Shown in pieces: positions 18,350-28,800 of a stretch of 64,000 nucleotides of DNA (positions are counted from its first letter, which is position 1; the number at the start of each line of letters is the position of its first letter). The translations under genes were made by a program, and so were the position numbers. This DNA is from Spirochaetales bacterium (GTDB taxonomy: Bacteria > Spirochaetota > Spirochaetia > Treponematales > Treponemataceae): the NCBI GenBank assembly GCA_003246335.1, contig QKAR01000045.1, forward strand, positions 1-64,000, in the 5' to 3' direction. The notes beneath the pieces were generated by a model. The model saw nothing but the letters and a program-made list of their open reading frames with translations, was not told the DNA's origin and ran no database searches.

Positions 18350-19807
18350 ATGGATAAGGTTGCGAAAAAAATCACGTTCGGCGTCATCGTCAGCAATCGC
18401 GGCTTCTTTAACGCCCAGCTCGCCCTCGACACCCGAAAGGAATTCCTTTCCATCCTCGAGGGACTCGGATACGGATACGTCGCGACCCCGGTCGGCGGCG
18501 GCTCGAGCGGCATCGTCGGGACGCGCGAGGAGGCGAAGGCCTGCGCGGCCCTGTTCCGGGCGAAGGCTGCGGAGATCGACGGCGTCGTCGTGTTGCTGCC
18601 GAACTTCGGGGACGAAGTCGCGGTGACGGAATCGATCGTCGGCTCGGGGCTCAACGTGCCCGTCTTGGTCCAGGCCTCGAACGACGAGGTCGACAAGGTG
18701 GACGTTAAGTCGAGGCGCGACGCCTTCTGCGGGAAAATATCCCTGTGCAATAACCTTTACCAATACGGCATTCCCTATACGGACACGACCGAGCACACGA
18801 CCGACGTCTCGAGCGCGGCCTTTCGCGCCGACATCGCGCGATTCGCCTCGATTTGCCGCGTCGTGAGCGGCTTGCGCGGAATGCGCGTCGGTCTCGTCGG
18901 CACGCGGCCCGCCGCGTTCCAAACCGTGCGCTTTAGCGAGAAAATCCTTCAGAAATCCGGCATCACCACGGTACCCGTCGACCTTTCCGAAATCCTCGCC
19001 CGGGCGAACTCTATTCCCGAGGGCGACGCGAGCCTCGCGAAAAAAGTCGCCGACATTCGCGCGTACGGAAGGATCCCCTCGACCATCAAGGAGGCCAACG
19101 TCGTGAAGCAGGCTCGCCTCTCGGTCGCCATCGACGAATGGTGCGAGAAAAACGAGATCGACGCCGCGGCGGTGCAGTGCTGGAATTCGCTCGAGGAAAA
19201 TTACGGATGCGCCGCCTGCCTAACCATGAGCATGCGCGGAGAGCTCCTGAAGAGCCCCACGGCGTGCGAAGCCGATATCTGCGGCGCGATATCCATGTAC
19301 GCGCTCATGCTCGCTTCCGGGAATTCCTCGGCCTTGCTGGACTGGAACAATAACTACGCCGACGAGAAAGACCTTTGCGTGAACACTCATTGCAGCAACT
19401 ATCCCAAGAGCTTCATGGGCGCCGAGGTCGAAATCTCCAATCTCGACTTGCTTGGCGAGACGTTCGGCGCGGAGCGATGCTTCGGCGCGATAAAGGGACA
19501 CGTTCGCCCCGGCGACATGACGTTCTTCCGTATTTCGACCGACGATCCGCGCGGCATCGTTAAGGCGTACCTCGGCGAGGGCGACTTCGTCGATCGCGAG
19601 TTCCCGATGGACGGAGGAATCGCGATTTGCCACGTGCCGGGAATACGGAAGCTCCTTGGCGCGATTTGCGCGAACGGCTTCGAGCATCACGTCGCGATGG
19701 TTCGCTCACATGCGGCCTCGGTAGTGTACGAGGCGGTCTCGAAGTATCTCGGCTGGACCGTCTACTGGCACGGCGCCGACGAATCCGCCGCAGAGGTGAA
19801 AATTTAG
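18350..19807 (+). CDS. L-fucose/arabinose isomerase-like protein
   Basis: 485 residues. It resembles the fucose-isomerase superfamily (COG2407 type). The N-terminal Rossmann-like domain has ITFGVIVSNRGFFNAQLAL, a middle domain includes VVLLPNFGDEVAV, and the C-terminal half has CWNSLEENYGCAACLTMS and ACEADICGAISMYAL, which contain probable metal-ligand Glu/Asp residues. It probably isomerises an aldose to a ketose for the FGGY kinase. It is last in the rightward operon with AAGGAGAAAG upstream. The exact sugar is unknown. Confidence 0.8.
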   Translation: MDKVAKKITFGVIVSNRGFFNAQLALDTRKEFLSILEGLGYGYVATPVGGGSSGIVGTREEAKACAALFRAKAAEIDGVVVLLPNFGDEVAVTESIVGSGLNVPVLVQASNDEVDKVDVKSRRDAFCGKISLCNNLYQYGIPYTDTTEHTTDVSSAAFRADIARFASICRVVSGLRGMRVGLVGTRPAAFQTVRFSEKILQKSGITTVPVDLSEILARANSIPEGDASLAKKVADIRAYGRIPSTIKEANVVKQARLSVAIDEWCEKNEIDAAAVQCWNSLEENYGCAACLTMSMRGELLKSPTACEADICGAISMYALMLASGNSSALLDWNNNYADEKDLCVNTHCSNYPKSFMGAEVEISNLDLLGETFGAERCFGAIKGHVRPGDMTFFRISTDDPRGIVKAYLGEGDFVDREFPMDGGIAICHVPGIRKLLGAICANGFEHHVAMVRSHAASVVYEAVSKYLGWTVYWHGADESAAEVKI

Positions 19808-19825
19808 GCGCGGACTGCGTCCGTG

Positions 19826-19854
19826 TTGTGTTTGGCGCGAGATCGTGCTATACT
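19826..19854 (+). promoter_or_regulatory. Promoter of the chemoreceptor gene
   Basis: TTGTGT (19826-19831), 17 bp, TATACT (19849-19854). This gives an untranslated leader of about 130 nt to ATG 19990. The leader ends in a nine-T run (about 19947-19955) after a weak imperfect stem, which might act as an attenuator, but I cannot match it to a known riboswitch. Confidence 0.5.
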
Positions 19855-19989
19855 GGCAATAGTACGGAACGCTGTCGGCGTTTCGGTAAAACGTTCACAT
19901 TACTAACCCTGTCAACCCAAAGCTGTTCTTAACGCTCGGGAGATGGGGTTTTTTTTTGGGCGATGAATTTGTTCCCCTGGGGGTATGCA

Positions 19990-21882
19990 ATGACGCTGAG
20001 AATGAAAATGCGCGTCGTGAACGGCGTCGTGGTCGCGCTGTTCGTCGCGTGCGGTATCGCCTTCGTGTTTCTACAGAGTAGGCTTACGGAAATATCGAAA
20101 GAGCGCGAGGTCCTTACCGAGGTTCGCGCGAGCCTCGTCGCGGAGGCGCTTTTCTTTCCGTCTTTTTACGATTCCCCTCTGAAGACGATTCAGTCGGATT
20201 ACGCGAAGGTCGCGGCGCAGACCGACGAGAATTTCGCCACGCTCGATACGTTGAAAATCCTCCCAAGGAGCAACGGCGCGATCGAGGACGCGCTTACCCG
20301 CATCGTTTCACTCAAGGCTATCGGAGATAAGCAGCGGGAGGCGCTTTCCTCCGCGATTGGCGTCTTTCTCGATCGGGGCGTCGCGATGGGCGCCTTTGAC
20401 GGTTCCCTGCAACTCGTCGACGGCGCCTTCCTAAAGCTGAACAAAGGCCGCGCGGGTTTCGACGATTTTTCCGACGCGATCAATACGCTTTCGTATTCCC
20501 TGTCTCTCATTCAGCAAGTCTATAAGAACTCGATAACGCTCGTGGACGAGCAGTTCGCGATCATCGACGCGCAAGTCGCGGCGCTGAAGCAGCGTTATTA
20601 TATCGGTATCATATCGGTGATCGTCGCCATACTCGCGCTGAGCGCCCTGCTGTCGGGGTCGACGATGGCCGGGGTTACCCGCCGGGTTGGCTCGATCAAG
20701 GGCGTGGTTTCCGATATCGGCTCGGGGAAGCTCTCCGGCTCGTCCGGGATTAGGGGCGCCGACGAATTAGGCGATCTGGGACGAACGCTTGACGCGATGA
20801 GCGCCGGGCTCATCGCGTTCGTTCGGCAAATTAAGGAAGTCTCGGCGCTCGCCCTCGACAGCCAGCGATCCCTCCGGGTCTCGGTGGACGGAACCGAGGA
20901 AATCGTGTCAGAGCTGAAGGTGAAGGCAGACGGCATTCGGTCCGCGACCGATTCGCTTCGCGGCATCGTCCGCTCGTCGGAAGCGGCCACCTCGTCCATT
21001 CTCGAAGACGTTAAGTCGATGGTCGACATGGTTCAGTCCCAGTCCGCCATGGTCGAGGAGTCGACCGCGGCGATCACGGAAATGTCCGCGTCGATCCGCT
21101 CGCTGAGCTCGTCGGTCGAGGCGAACCGCGGCGACACCGCGGATCTCGTTAACGTCGCGAAAACGGGCGAGGAGCAGATTCGCGAGACCGGGGAGCTGGT
21201 TTCCGCCATCAACGCGAGCATAGCGGTGATCCAGGAAATGGCCGACTTAATTTCCGGCATCGCCTCCCGCACGAATTTGCTCGCGATGAACGCCGCCATC
21301 GAGGCCGCGCACGCGGGCGAGTACGGCAAGGGATTTTCCGTCGTCGCGGACGAGATTCGGACGCTCGCGGAAGCCTCGGCCGAAAACTCGAAGACGATCG
21401 CCTCCCGGTTGCAGGAAATCATCGTGTCCATCCGCCAGGCTGACGAGTCGAGCCGCCGCACGGCGGAATCGTTCGGCATGGTTCGGGAGCGCGTTTCCCG
21501 CACGAGCAACAGTTTCGGCGAGATGGCCGACGGGTTGCGGGAGCTCGCGGAAGGCGGCGGACAGGTGCAGGACGCGATGACCGAGCTAAACGAGTATACC
21601 TCGACGCTCAGGAACCGCGCGGGATCGATCACGACCTCCGCTGGTTCGATGAGCGCGAAGATCGGCGAGGTTCGCGAGTCATCCGACGTCGTGGCCGAGG
21701 GAGCCGACGGCATATTGCATAGCCTCGTTTCCATCGGAGAGCGCATGCGCGAGGTCGACGGTAGGGCTGCTTCGGTCGGCGACATGAGCGCCCGCCTCGA
21801 TACGGAAATCGGACGCTTTCACATCGAGGATGGGTCCGACTCCGGCGCGGGTCTGCCCGGCGAGAACGCCGCCGTCGTTTGA
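19990..21882 (+). CDS. Methyl-accepting chemotaxis protein
   Basis: 630 residues from ATG 19990, preferred because GGGGGT lies 5-6 nt upstream. ATG 19963 is an alternative. TM1 spans about residues 8-28, then a helical extracytoplasmic sensor of about 170 residues, then TM2 near 200-220 ([19 protein letters not shown]) and a HAMP linker. The cytoplasmic signalling domain has the conserved tip [19 protein letters not shown] followed by [20 protein letters not shown]. It transmits ligand occupancy to CheA/CheW at the cell pole. The sensor has no recognisable domain, so the ligand is unknown. Confidence 0.92.
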   Translation: MTLRMKMRVVNGVVVALFVACGIAFVFLQSRLTEISKEREVLTEVRASLVAEALFFPSFYDSPLKTIQSDYAKVAAQTDENFATLDTLKILPRSNGAIEDALTRIVSLKAIGDKQREALSSAIGVFLDRGVAMGAFDGSLQLVDGAFLKLNKGRAGFDDFSDAINTLSYSLSLIQQVYKNSITLVDEQFAIIDAQVAALKQRYYIGIISVIVAILALSALLSGSTMAGVTRRVGSIKGVVSDIGSGKLSGSSGIRGADELGDLGRTLDAMSAGLIAFVRQIKEVSALALDSQRSLRVSVDGTEEIVSELKVKADGIRSATDSLRGIVRSSEAATSSILEDVKSMVDMVQSQSAMVEESTAAITEMSASIRSLSSSVEANRGDTADLVNVAKTGEEQIRETGELVSAINASIAVIQEMADLISGIASRTNLLAMNAAIEAAHAGEYGKGFSVVADEIRTLAEASAENSKTIASRLQEIIVSIRQADESSRRTAESFGMVRERVSRTSNSFGEMADGLRELAEGGGQVQDAMTELNEYTSTLRNRAGSITTSAGSMSAKIGEVRESSDVVAEGADGILHSLVSIGERMREVDGRAASVGDMSARLDTEIGRFHIEDGSDSGAGLPGENAAVV

Positions 21883-21894
21883 GCGCGCCGAGGC

Positions 21895-22650
21895 CTAGTA
21901 CGTAACTTTAGATAGGAATTCTTTCGTTCGCGGGTTTTGCGGGTTCCCGAACACATCTTCGGGCTTCCCCGATTCCACGATGATCCCTTCGTCCATGAAC
22001 AAAACGCGGGAAGCGACGTCGCGGGCGAACCGCATTTCGTGTGTGACTACCACCATGGTCATGCCCCGCTCGGCGAGGCTTTTCATGACGGCGAGAACCT
22101 CTCCGACCATCTCCGGGTCGAGGGCGCTCGTCGGCTCGTCGAAGAGCATGACTTTCGGGTTCATCGCGAGCGCGCGCACGATGGCGATGCGCTGTTTTTG
22201 GCCGCCGGAGAGCTGGGCCGGGTGGGCGTAAAGCTTTTCGGTGAGCCCGACTTGGTCCAATAGATCCCGCGCAGTCGATTCGGCCTCGGCCTCGCTGAAC
22301 CCGAGTACCTTACTGGGCGATAGCACGATATTCTCGAGTACCGTCATGTGGGGAAACAGGTTGAAGTGCTGGAATACCATGCCCATGTCGCGTCTATGCG
22401 CGTCGAGGCCGCCGCGTTTCCATTGTCGCTTGTCGGTTATTTCGACGCCGTCAAACCAAATTTTTCCGCCGGTCGGCTCTTCCAAAAGGTTGAGGCATCG
22501 CAGGAACGTGCTCTTGCCGGAGCCCGATGGCCCGATGACGACGACGACTTCGCCCTTTCGCACCGATTCGTCAATGCCCCGCAGGACGGTGAGCTTTCCG
22601 AAATTTTTTTTCAGCCCCTCAACCTTGATGATCTCGTTACCGTCAGTCAT
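21895..22650 (-). CDS. Polar amino-acid ABC transporter ATPase, GlnQ type
   Basis: 251 residues. Walker [20 protein letters not shown]-loop [18 protein letters not shown], signature [19 protein letters not shown] and Walker [16 protein letters not shown] are all intact and of the GlnQ/HisP type. It drives uptake of a polar amino acid with the permease encoded just upstream, overlapping by 8 bp. No binding protein is next to it. A family-3 binding lipoprotein lies at 38.9 kb. Confidence 0.95.
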   Translation of the reverse strand: MTDGNEIIKVEGLKKNFGKLTVLRGIDESVRKGEVVVVIGPSGSGKSTFLRCLNLLEEPTGGKIWFDGVEITDKRQWKRGGLDAHRRDMGMVFQHFNLFPHMTVLENIVLSPSKVLGFSEAEAESTARDLLDQVGLTEKLYAHPAQLSGGQKQRIAIVRALAMNPKVMLFDEPTSALDPEMVGEVLAVMKSLAERGMTMVVVTHEMRFARDVASRVLFMDEGIIVESGKPEDVFGNPQNPRTKEFLSKVTY

Positions 22651-23335
22651 GCCGACCCATCCTTCGCTCGGCCCGGGCGAGCAGTTTCGAGAGCGGGAAC
22701 GTCAGCGCGAAGTAGACGAGGGCCGCGACGATCAAGGGCTCAAACGGCAGGAACGTGTTGCCGCGCACGGTGTTTGCCTTGTACATGAGATCGGCGATGC
22801 CGATGATCGAGACGATCGACGATTCCTTGATGACGACGACGAATTCGTTTCCGAGCGCGGGAAGCACGTTGCGGACGGCTTGCGGTATCACGACGTAGCG
22901 AAGCGTTTTCGCGTACGAGAGTCCCAGCGACCGCGCGGCCTCGCTTTGTCCCTTATCGATCGACTGGATTCCCGCCCTAAAAATCTCGCAAACGTAGGCG
23001 CCCGAGTTGATGCCCATCGTGATGACGCCAGCCATGAAATCGGCGAAGTTAATCCCGAGGATTTTCGACACGGCGGGAATGTTCGGGAATCGGATGCCGA
23101 TCGCCTGAAGCCCGTAATAAATGATAAAGAGCTGGACGAGTAGCGGCGTTCCGCGGATAAACTCGACATAGGCGGTCGCGAAAAAGCGGATACCCTTATT
23201 TTTTCCGATTCGGCAAACGGAGAGGAGTACGCCGATCATCACGCCGAAAAGAACCGCTAGAATGGCCAGAAGAATCGTGTTCTTCGCCCCGATGACGTAG
23301 TAACGCCAGTATTTCGTCAAAAAAGAGAAATTCAT
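22643..23335 (-). CDS. Polar amino-acid ABC transporter permease
   Basis: 230 residues with about five membrane helices. The family motif [20 protein letters not shown] is near residues 57-76, and the EAA loop is [20 protein letters not shown]. It forms the inner-membrane channel with the GlnQ-type ATPase. AAGG lies just before ATG 23335. A TATACT hexamer (23345-23350) ends only 9 nt upstream, so the leader is very short. Confidence 0.93.
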   Translation of the reverse strand: MNFSFLTKYWRYYVIGAKNTILLAILAVLFGVMIGVLLSVCRIGKNKGIRFFATAYVEFIRGTPLLVQLFIIYYGLQAIGIRFPNIPAVSKILGINFADFMAGVITMGINSGAYVCEIFRAGIQSIDKGQSEAARSLGLSYAKTLRYVVIPQAVRNVLPALGNEFVVVIKESSIVSIIGIADLMYKANTVRGNTFLPFEPLIVAALVYFALTFPLSKLLARAERRMGRHD

Positions 23336-23377
23336 AACCTTGTCAGTATATCCGAAGCGATCGCCTCTATACCAGCC

Positions 23378-25480
23378 TTATTCGGGGGATTTATGGCGCG
23401 CGTGAAAACCTACGTAAAACCCCAATAAGGCCGTCGCCGCGGCGAGCGCGATGGTCAAGGGCAGGGGAACCGTCGGCAACGCGTATTCGCCTTGGGTTGA
23501 CGGGGTCGTTTCGGTGATGGTGTATCCCATGTACGAATCATATTCGTCCTTCGCCTTTTCCCGAAACGAGGGAAAGCTCCGCGCGTCGACGGTTTCCGCG
23601 AGCGTTTCGTACCTATAGGCGAGCTCGAGCGTATCGCCTTTCTGATTGGCGCTGTAGGTAAACCGATACCAGGGGTTATCCGAGGCGTAGGTCGAGCTTT
23701 CGATGCGCATGCTTTCCGGAAGGTGAACGGTGATGCGGTGCCGCTCGTTTTTAGGCTCCCCGAGCCAATACGGCGCCGAGCGGGTTTCGCCCATATGCGC
23801 GAAATCCGATAAATCCCCGCTGAACGTGTACGGGTACACGTAGAGGCTATGTCGTGAGCCCGCGGCTCCCCAAAGGTTTGGGATCGCGTAGGATTCGTTT
23901 ATGACGAGCGTGTTTCCGTCCCGATCGTCGCCGCTCGTGATGTCTTCCAGCTTTTCGGCGCGCGGGAACGACCGTTGATAAAAATCGAGATAGTCGCTTT
24001 CGATTGACGCCCGTCCGGAATTCGCCATGCGAAAGCGCATGTCGTCGGCGCTTTTTCCCCGATAGGTCGAGATAACCTCGAGCGTTCCCGGTTCATCATA
24101 GCCATTCGGCTGGTAAATCTCGTGGACGTCGATGTCGTTCGCCATTTCCTTCGGCATGGGCGTAAGGGCCCCGACGTCGGGATTGAGAATGAGCGCGTCG
24201 CCGTAATTCGGCACCCAGGTCGATCGAATCGCCCCTCCTTGGTACGAAATCGTCGGGTCAAACCAAAGCCATCCATCGCCGTCTTTCACGGCGGCGATCA
24301 CGTGGTCGAAAGATTCAGGCGACGGCAACCAGCCGCCGAGATCCCTTCCTTGCGTTGAATTCACGAGGGCGGGCCACGCCTCAAAACCCGCCATTCGGGC
24401 GAGGGCGCAAAAAAGCGTCGTTTTGTCTTTGCAGTCGCCGAACCTCGTCGCGAGCGTTTCCCTCGGCGTTCGCGGCCGATGGGAGTTAGCGCCGATCTCG
24501 ATGCCGAAATAGCGGATTTCGTCCTGCACGAACCGAAGCGCCGCGATGAGCCTGTCGTCGTCCGTCGCGGCGGGATGGGTTACCTCGTAACGGTCCATGA
24601 TATCCCGGTACGCCGTCTCGATGTCTTTCGGGGGGCTTTCGGCCGACGCGAACGTCTGCTCGCCCCAGGCCCGAACGTCGGCCCAAGTTTTCCACTCGCT
24701 GATCTCGATCCAGGGATAGGTTTCGTACCAATCGGGAACGCCGTCCTCGGCCTTGACCGCGGGGGAATTCTTTTCGGTCCAAACCTTCGCGACCGCTCCG
24801 TTCGCGAGTTCCGTCGTCGTTAGGGGAATCGTCCGCCCGTGCTGTCGAATCTCGAGGTTTCTGCCCTGGGGAATACGGACGCGAAACGATAGGCTCGCCA
24901 TGGGGTAGTCGTACCCGTAGGAAAAATATGAGTAAAATCTCTTGCCGAAAATGGGATTCGAGCCGCGAACCGAATAATCGTACTCGACGACGTCGCGCGC
25001 GCGGATGTCCTCGAGCACGATGAGCATGGTCGTCGCCTCGTCGTAAAGCCCCTGGCTGAGCGAGGTTTCCCGTTGCAGCTCTTTCCATCGGACGCGCTTT
25101 GACCAATCGAGCGCCTTGCCGTCCCGGTATACGGTGAACCCGTGGATCTCGAGTTTTTCATAGGCGGGGTTATACTCGATCTCGATTTGCGAGGCGTCCT
25201 CAAGTCCCGAATTGTTAAGCACCTTGAACGCGCCGTGAAAATACGTTTCGCTCGGATCGACGTTAACTTGGCGATCGGTGAGGACGTAATAATATCCGTC
25301 GTCGATGAGCGCGGGGTCTACTCCGGCCGTTTGATCGAGCGTGACGGGTTCGATCCACGCCGCGCGCGGGGTGATCGGAATGGGCGTGGCGTCGAGAGCC
25401 GCGAGTTTTTGCGCGACCAGTACTGCGGCGCAAAGGGAAGCGATTCTCGGAAATCGCCGAAGAAAGGGGGGTGCGTTCAC
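23378..25480 (-). CDS. Exported DUF3857/transglutaminase-like protein
   Basis: 700 residues from GTG 25480, chosen because GGAGG lies 4 nt upstream. The track's start adds about 20 unlikely residues. A signal segment (SLCAAVLVAQKLAALDA) is followed by a DUF3857-like beta domain and then a transglutaminase-like domain around residues 300-430. Its triad is visible as GDCKDKTTLFCALARMAGF (Cys), FDHVIAAV (His) and WFDPTISY (Asp). A single membrane helix lies near the C-terminus (LPLTIALAAATALLGFYVGF). It is therefore an inner-membrane-anchored periplasmic protein. The substrate is unknown. Related proteins are common beside envelope functions. Confidence 0.8.
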   Translation of the reverse strand: MNAPPFLRRFPRIASLCAAVLVAQKLAALDATPIPITPRAAWIEPVTLDQTAGVDPALIDDGYYYVLTDRQVNVDPSETYFHGAFKVLNNSGLEDASQIEIEYNPAYEKLEIHGFTVYRDGKALDWSKRVRWKELQRETSLSQGLYDEATTMLIVLEDIRARDVVEYDYSVRGSNPIFGKRFYSYFSYGYDYPMASLSFRVRIPQGRNLEIRQHGRTIPLTTTELANGAVAKVWTEKNSPAVKAEDGVPDWYETYPWIEISEWKTWADVRAWGEQTFASAESPPKDIETAYRDIMDRYEVTHPAATDDDRLIAALRFVQDEIRYFGIEIGANSHRPRTPRETLATRFGDCKDKTTLFCALARMAGFEAWPALVNSTQGRDLGGWLPSPESFDHVIAAVKDGDGWLWFDPTISYQGGAIRSTWVPNYGDALILNPDVGALTPMPKEMANDIDVHEIYQPNGYDEPGTLEVISTYRGKSADDMRFRMANSGRASIESDYLDFYQRSFPRAEKLEDITSGDDRDGNTLVINESYAIPNLWGAAGSRHSLYVYPYTFSGDLSDFAHMGETRSAPYWLGEPKNERHRITVHLPESMRIESSTYASDNPWYRFTYSANQKGDTLELAYRYETLAETVDARSFPSFREKAKDEYDSYMGYTITETTPSTQGEYALPTVPLPLTIALAAATALLGFYVGFHARHKSPE

Positions 25481-25540
25481 GATTCCTCCATGACAAAACA
25501 AGTATATAGAAAATTGTCGGACTTTGCATGATTCGCCCAC

Positions 25541-25838
25541 TTAATTAAATAAAGAAAATAGGGGGTTCTTGCATATTCCTGCACAAATGCGCAAACAAAT
25601 TGCATATTTATTCGGGAAAAAAACGTTTCGGGATTGGTTCTACTGGACAAAATTATGGCTTTTAGTACACACTCGTGCTAGTCGACGGTGCTGTGACGGA
25701 ACTGAATTTTCTGAAATGGCACTGTAATACGGATGGATGAATCATCCCGTAAAATGGAACGAAGACGTTCTTTTCATTAGCGTCATTGTCTGTTTTCGGG
25801 ATCCGTCAGGATATTTTTATTCGCCGAAAGAGGAGACC
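25541..25838. other. Control region of glutamate synthase
   Basis: Nearly 300 bases without a convincing gene. It contains a direct repeat TTGCATATT at 25569-25577 and 25600-25608, spaced 31 bp (three helical turns), around the dyad TGCACAAATGCGCA (25580-25593). A TGGACA-type -35 lies further down. The glnN promoter also has TGCACAAA. These are candidate activator or nitrogen-control sites only. Confidence 0.35.
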
Positions 25839-28800
25839 ATGATGCCGTTTGTAAAGCGTCCCGGAAAATACGGATTATACGATCCGGCCAACGAGAAAGA
25901 AAACTGCGGGGTCGGATTTCTCGCCAATATAAAAGGAAAGAAAAACCACTCAATCATCGAAGACGCCGGCCATATCCTGTGCCGCATGGACCATCGCGGC
26001 GCGCGCGGCGCCGAGGTCAATACCGGAGACGGCGCGGGAATCCTGACGGCCCTGCCCCATGACTTTTTGGTGAAAGTCGCGCGACGCGACGCCGGGGTCG
26101 TTCTTTCCGCAGAGGGTACCTACGCCGCCGGCATCGTGTTCCTTCCGAAGGACGCGGCTCAGCGCGAGGCCTGCAAGCTTTCCGTCGAGGAAATTATCGC
26201 CGAGCACGGCCAGCGGCTTTTAGGCTGGCGCCACGTGCCGACCGACCACACGGGCCTCGGCCCGTCCGCCATAGCGAGCGAGCCGATCATGGAAATGCTC
26301 TTCGTCGGCTCCGACGCGCCCGAGGGAACGCCGATCGACGCCGAGGCTTTCGACCGCAAGCTCTTTTTGATCCGAAAGGAAGCGACGCATGCCATTCGCG
26401 GAATGTCGCACGATCCCGACGATTTTTTCTACGTCTCGAGCCTTTCTTGCCGCGTCATCGTCTATAAAGGAATGCTTTCCGCCGGCCAGCTTTTCACGTA
26501 CTTCCCCGATCTATCCGACGCGGATTATTCCTCGCACCTCGCGATGGTTCATTCCCGCTTCTCGACGAACACGTTCCCGTCATGGGACCGCGCCCAGCCG
26601 CTTCGCTACATGGCGCACAACGGCGAGATCAACACCCTGCGCGGCAACGTCAACAAAATGCTGTCCCGCCAAGGCATGCTCGAGAGCCCGCTGTTCGGCG
26701 ACGACCTTGAGAAAGCCTTCCCGATCAACGAGCCCGACCTTTCAGACTCCGGCCATTTCGACAATGTTCTTGAGCTCCTGTGCATGGGCGGTCGAACGCT
26801 TCCCGAGTCGGTGATGATGATGATTCCCGAGGCCTGGGAAAACCATAAGACGATGAGCGCCTCGAAGAAGGCTTTCTATAAATACTCGAGCTCCATGATG
26901 GAGCCCTGGGACGGTCCCGCCTCCATCTCGTTTACCGACGGAACGTACATCGGCGCGGTGCTTGACCGAAACGGCCTTCGCCCGAGCCGCATCTATATCA
27001 CCGACGACGACATGGTCGTCATGGCGAGCGAGGTCGGCGTTCTCGACATCGATCCCGCGCGCATCGTGCAGAAGACCCGCCTGCAGCCGGGAAAAATGTT
27101 TCTCGTCGACTTTAAGGAAGGCCGCATCATTCACGACGAGGAGATAAAAGAAAAAATCGCGCGCGCGAAGCCCTACGCCGAATGGCTCGCGAATCAGGTG
27201 ATGCGGCTCGACGCGTTGCCGGTTCCCTCGTCGGTACCTCCCGCGCACGACCCCGAAACCCTGCAGACGAAACTGAAGGCCTTCGGCTATACGCTCGAGA
27301 CCATCAACATGCTGCTGCGCCCGATGGTCGAGAACTCCCAGGAAGCTCTCGGCTCGATGGGCAACGACGCCCCGCTCGCGGTCCTTTCGGGAAAGCCCCG
27401 GCTCGTCTACGATTATTTCAAACAGCTGTTCGCGCAGGTCACGAACCCGCCGATCGACTCGATCCGCGAGGACATCATCATGAGCCTCGGCTCCTTCGTC
27501 GGCCCCGAGCGCAACCTGCTGATGCCGGTCGAGGTTCACTGCAATCGCTTCTATCTCGACTCTCCGATCCTCACGACCGCCGAGCTCGCCCAGCTCAAGG
27601 AACTCGGCGCGCGCGGCTGGAAGACGAAAGTCATCGACGCGACGTATTCCGCCGCCGAGGGGGGAAGCGCGCTCGTCGCCGCCCTTGACCGCATCGAGCG
27701 CGACGTGGACAAGGCGCTGAACCACGGCTATCAATTCGTCATCCTTTCCGATCGCGCCGCCGGTAATTTGCGCGCGCCGATCCCCGCCTTGCTCGCGGTC
27801 GGCTCGGTGCACCAGCATCTCGTGCGCGAGTCGAAGCGCACGGAAATCGGCATAATCGTCGAATCCGGCGAGCCGCGCGAGGTGCATCAGTTCTGCATGC
27901 TCTTCGGATTCGGCGCCGACGCGGTAAACCCGTACCTCGCGTACGAGGCTTTATTGCACCTCGAGGCCACGGGCTCGTACGCGCAGCACCATTCGGCGAA
28001 GGAAATCGAGTCTCACTACGTGAAGGCAATATCGAAGGGTATGCGAAAAGTCTTCGGTAAAATGGGAATTTCTACGCTCGAGTCATATAAGTCCGCGCAG
28101 GTATTCGAGGCCGTCGGGCTTGCCGATGAGGTCGTCGAGCGGTGCTTCACGGGAACCGCGAGCCGCATCAAGGGAGCGGGTTTCGCCGAGCTTTCGAAGG
28201 AAGTCGCCACGCGGCACGATATCGCCTATCCCGGGCGAAAGGAAAACCGATTTGACGAATGGCGGAGCGTCGGCGACTATCAAGTCCGTTTCGGCGGGGA
28301 AAAGCATATGTGGGATCCCGAATCCATCGCGGACCTGCAGGTCGCCTGTCGGCAGAACGATCCGAAGGCGTGGGCTCGCTTCACCGCGCGGCAGAACGCC
28401 CGCTCGACCGAGCAGGCGACTATCCGCGGCCTTTTGAAATTCCGCGAGGGCTCTACCGCCGACGGGAAACCGATCGCGGCGATCCCCCTTTCCGAGGTTG
28501 AGCCCGTCTCGAGCATCGTGAAGCGCTTCGCCACCGGAGCCATGAGCTACGGCTCGATTTCGCTTGAGGCGCACGAAACCCTCGCCATCGCGATGAACCG
28601 CCTCGGCGGAAAGTCGAACACCGGCGAGGGCGGCGAGGACCCGTCTCGTTTCCAGAAACTGGCGAACGGCGACTCGATGCGCAGCGCGATCAAGCAAGTC
28701 GCGTCCGGCCGATTCGGCGTGACCATCGAATACCTGACGAACGCCGACGAGATTCAGATTAAGATGGCGCAAGGCGCGAAGCCCGGCGAGGGAGGGGAGC

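Noticed and set aside
19908-19955. Possible riboswitch or attenuator in the chemoreceptor leader
   Set aside because: A T-run follows weak, bulged AACCC/GGGTT pairing only. No conserved core of a known riboswitch class, including c-di-GMP types, can be seen.
25717-25732. TGGCAC suggesting a sigma54 promoter before gltB
   Set aside because: The -12 part does not follow: the matching position reads TACG instead of TTGC, so the motif is incomplete.
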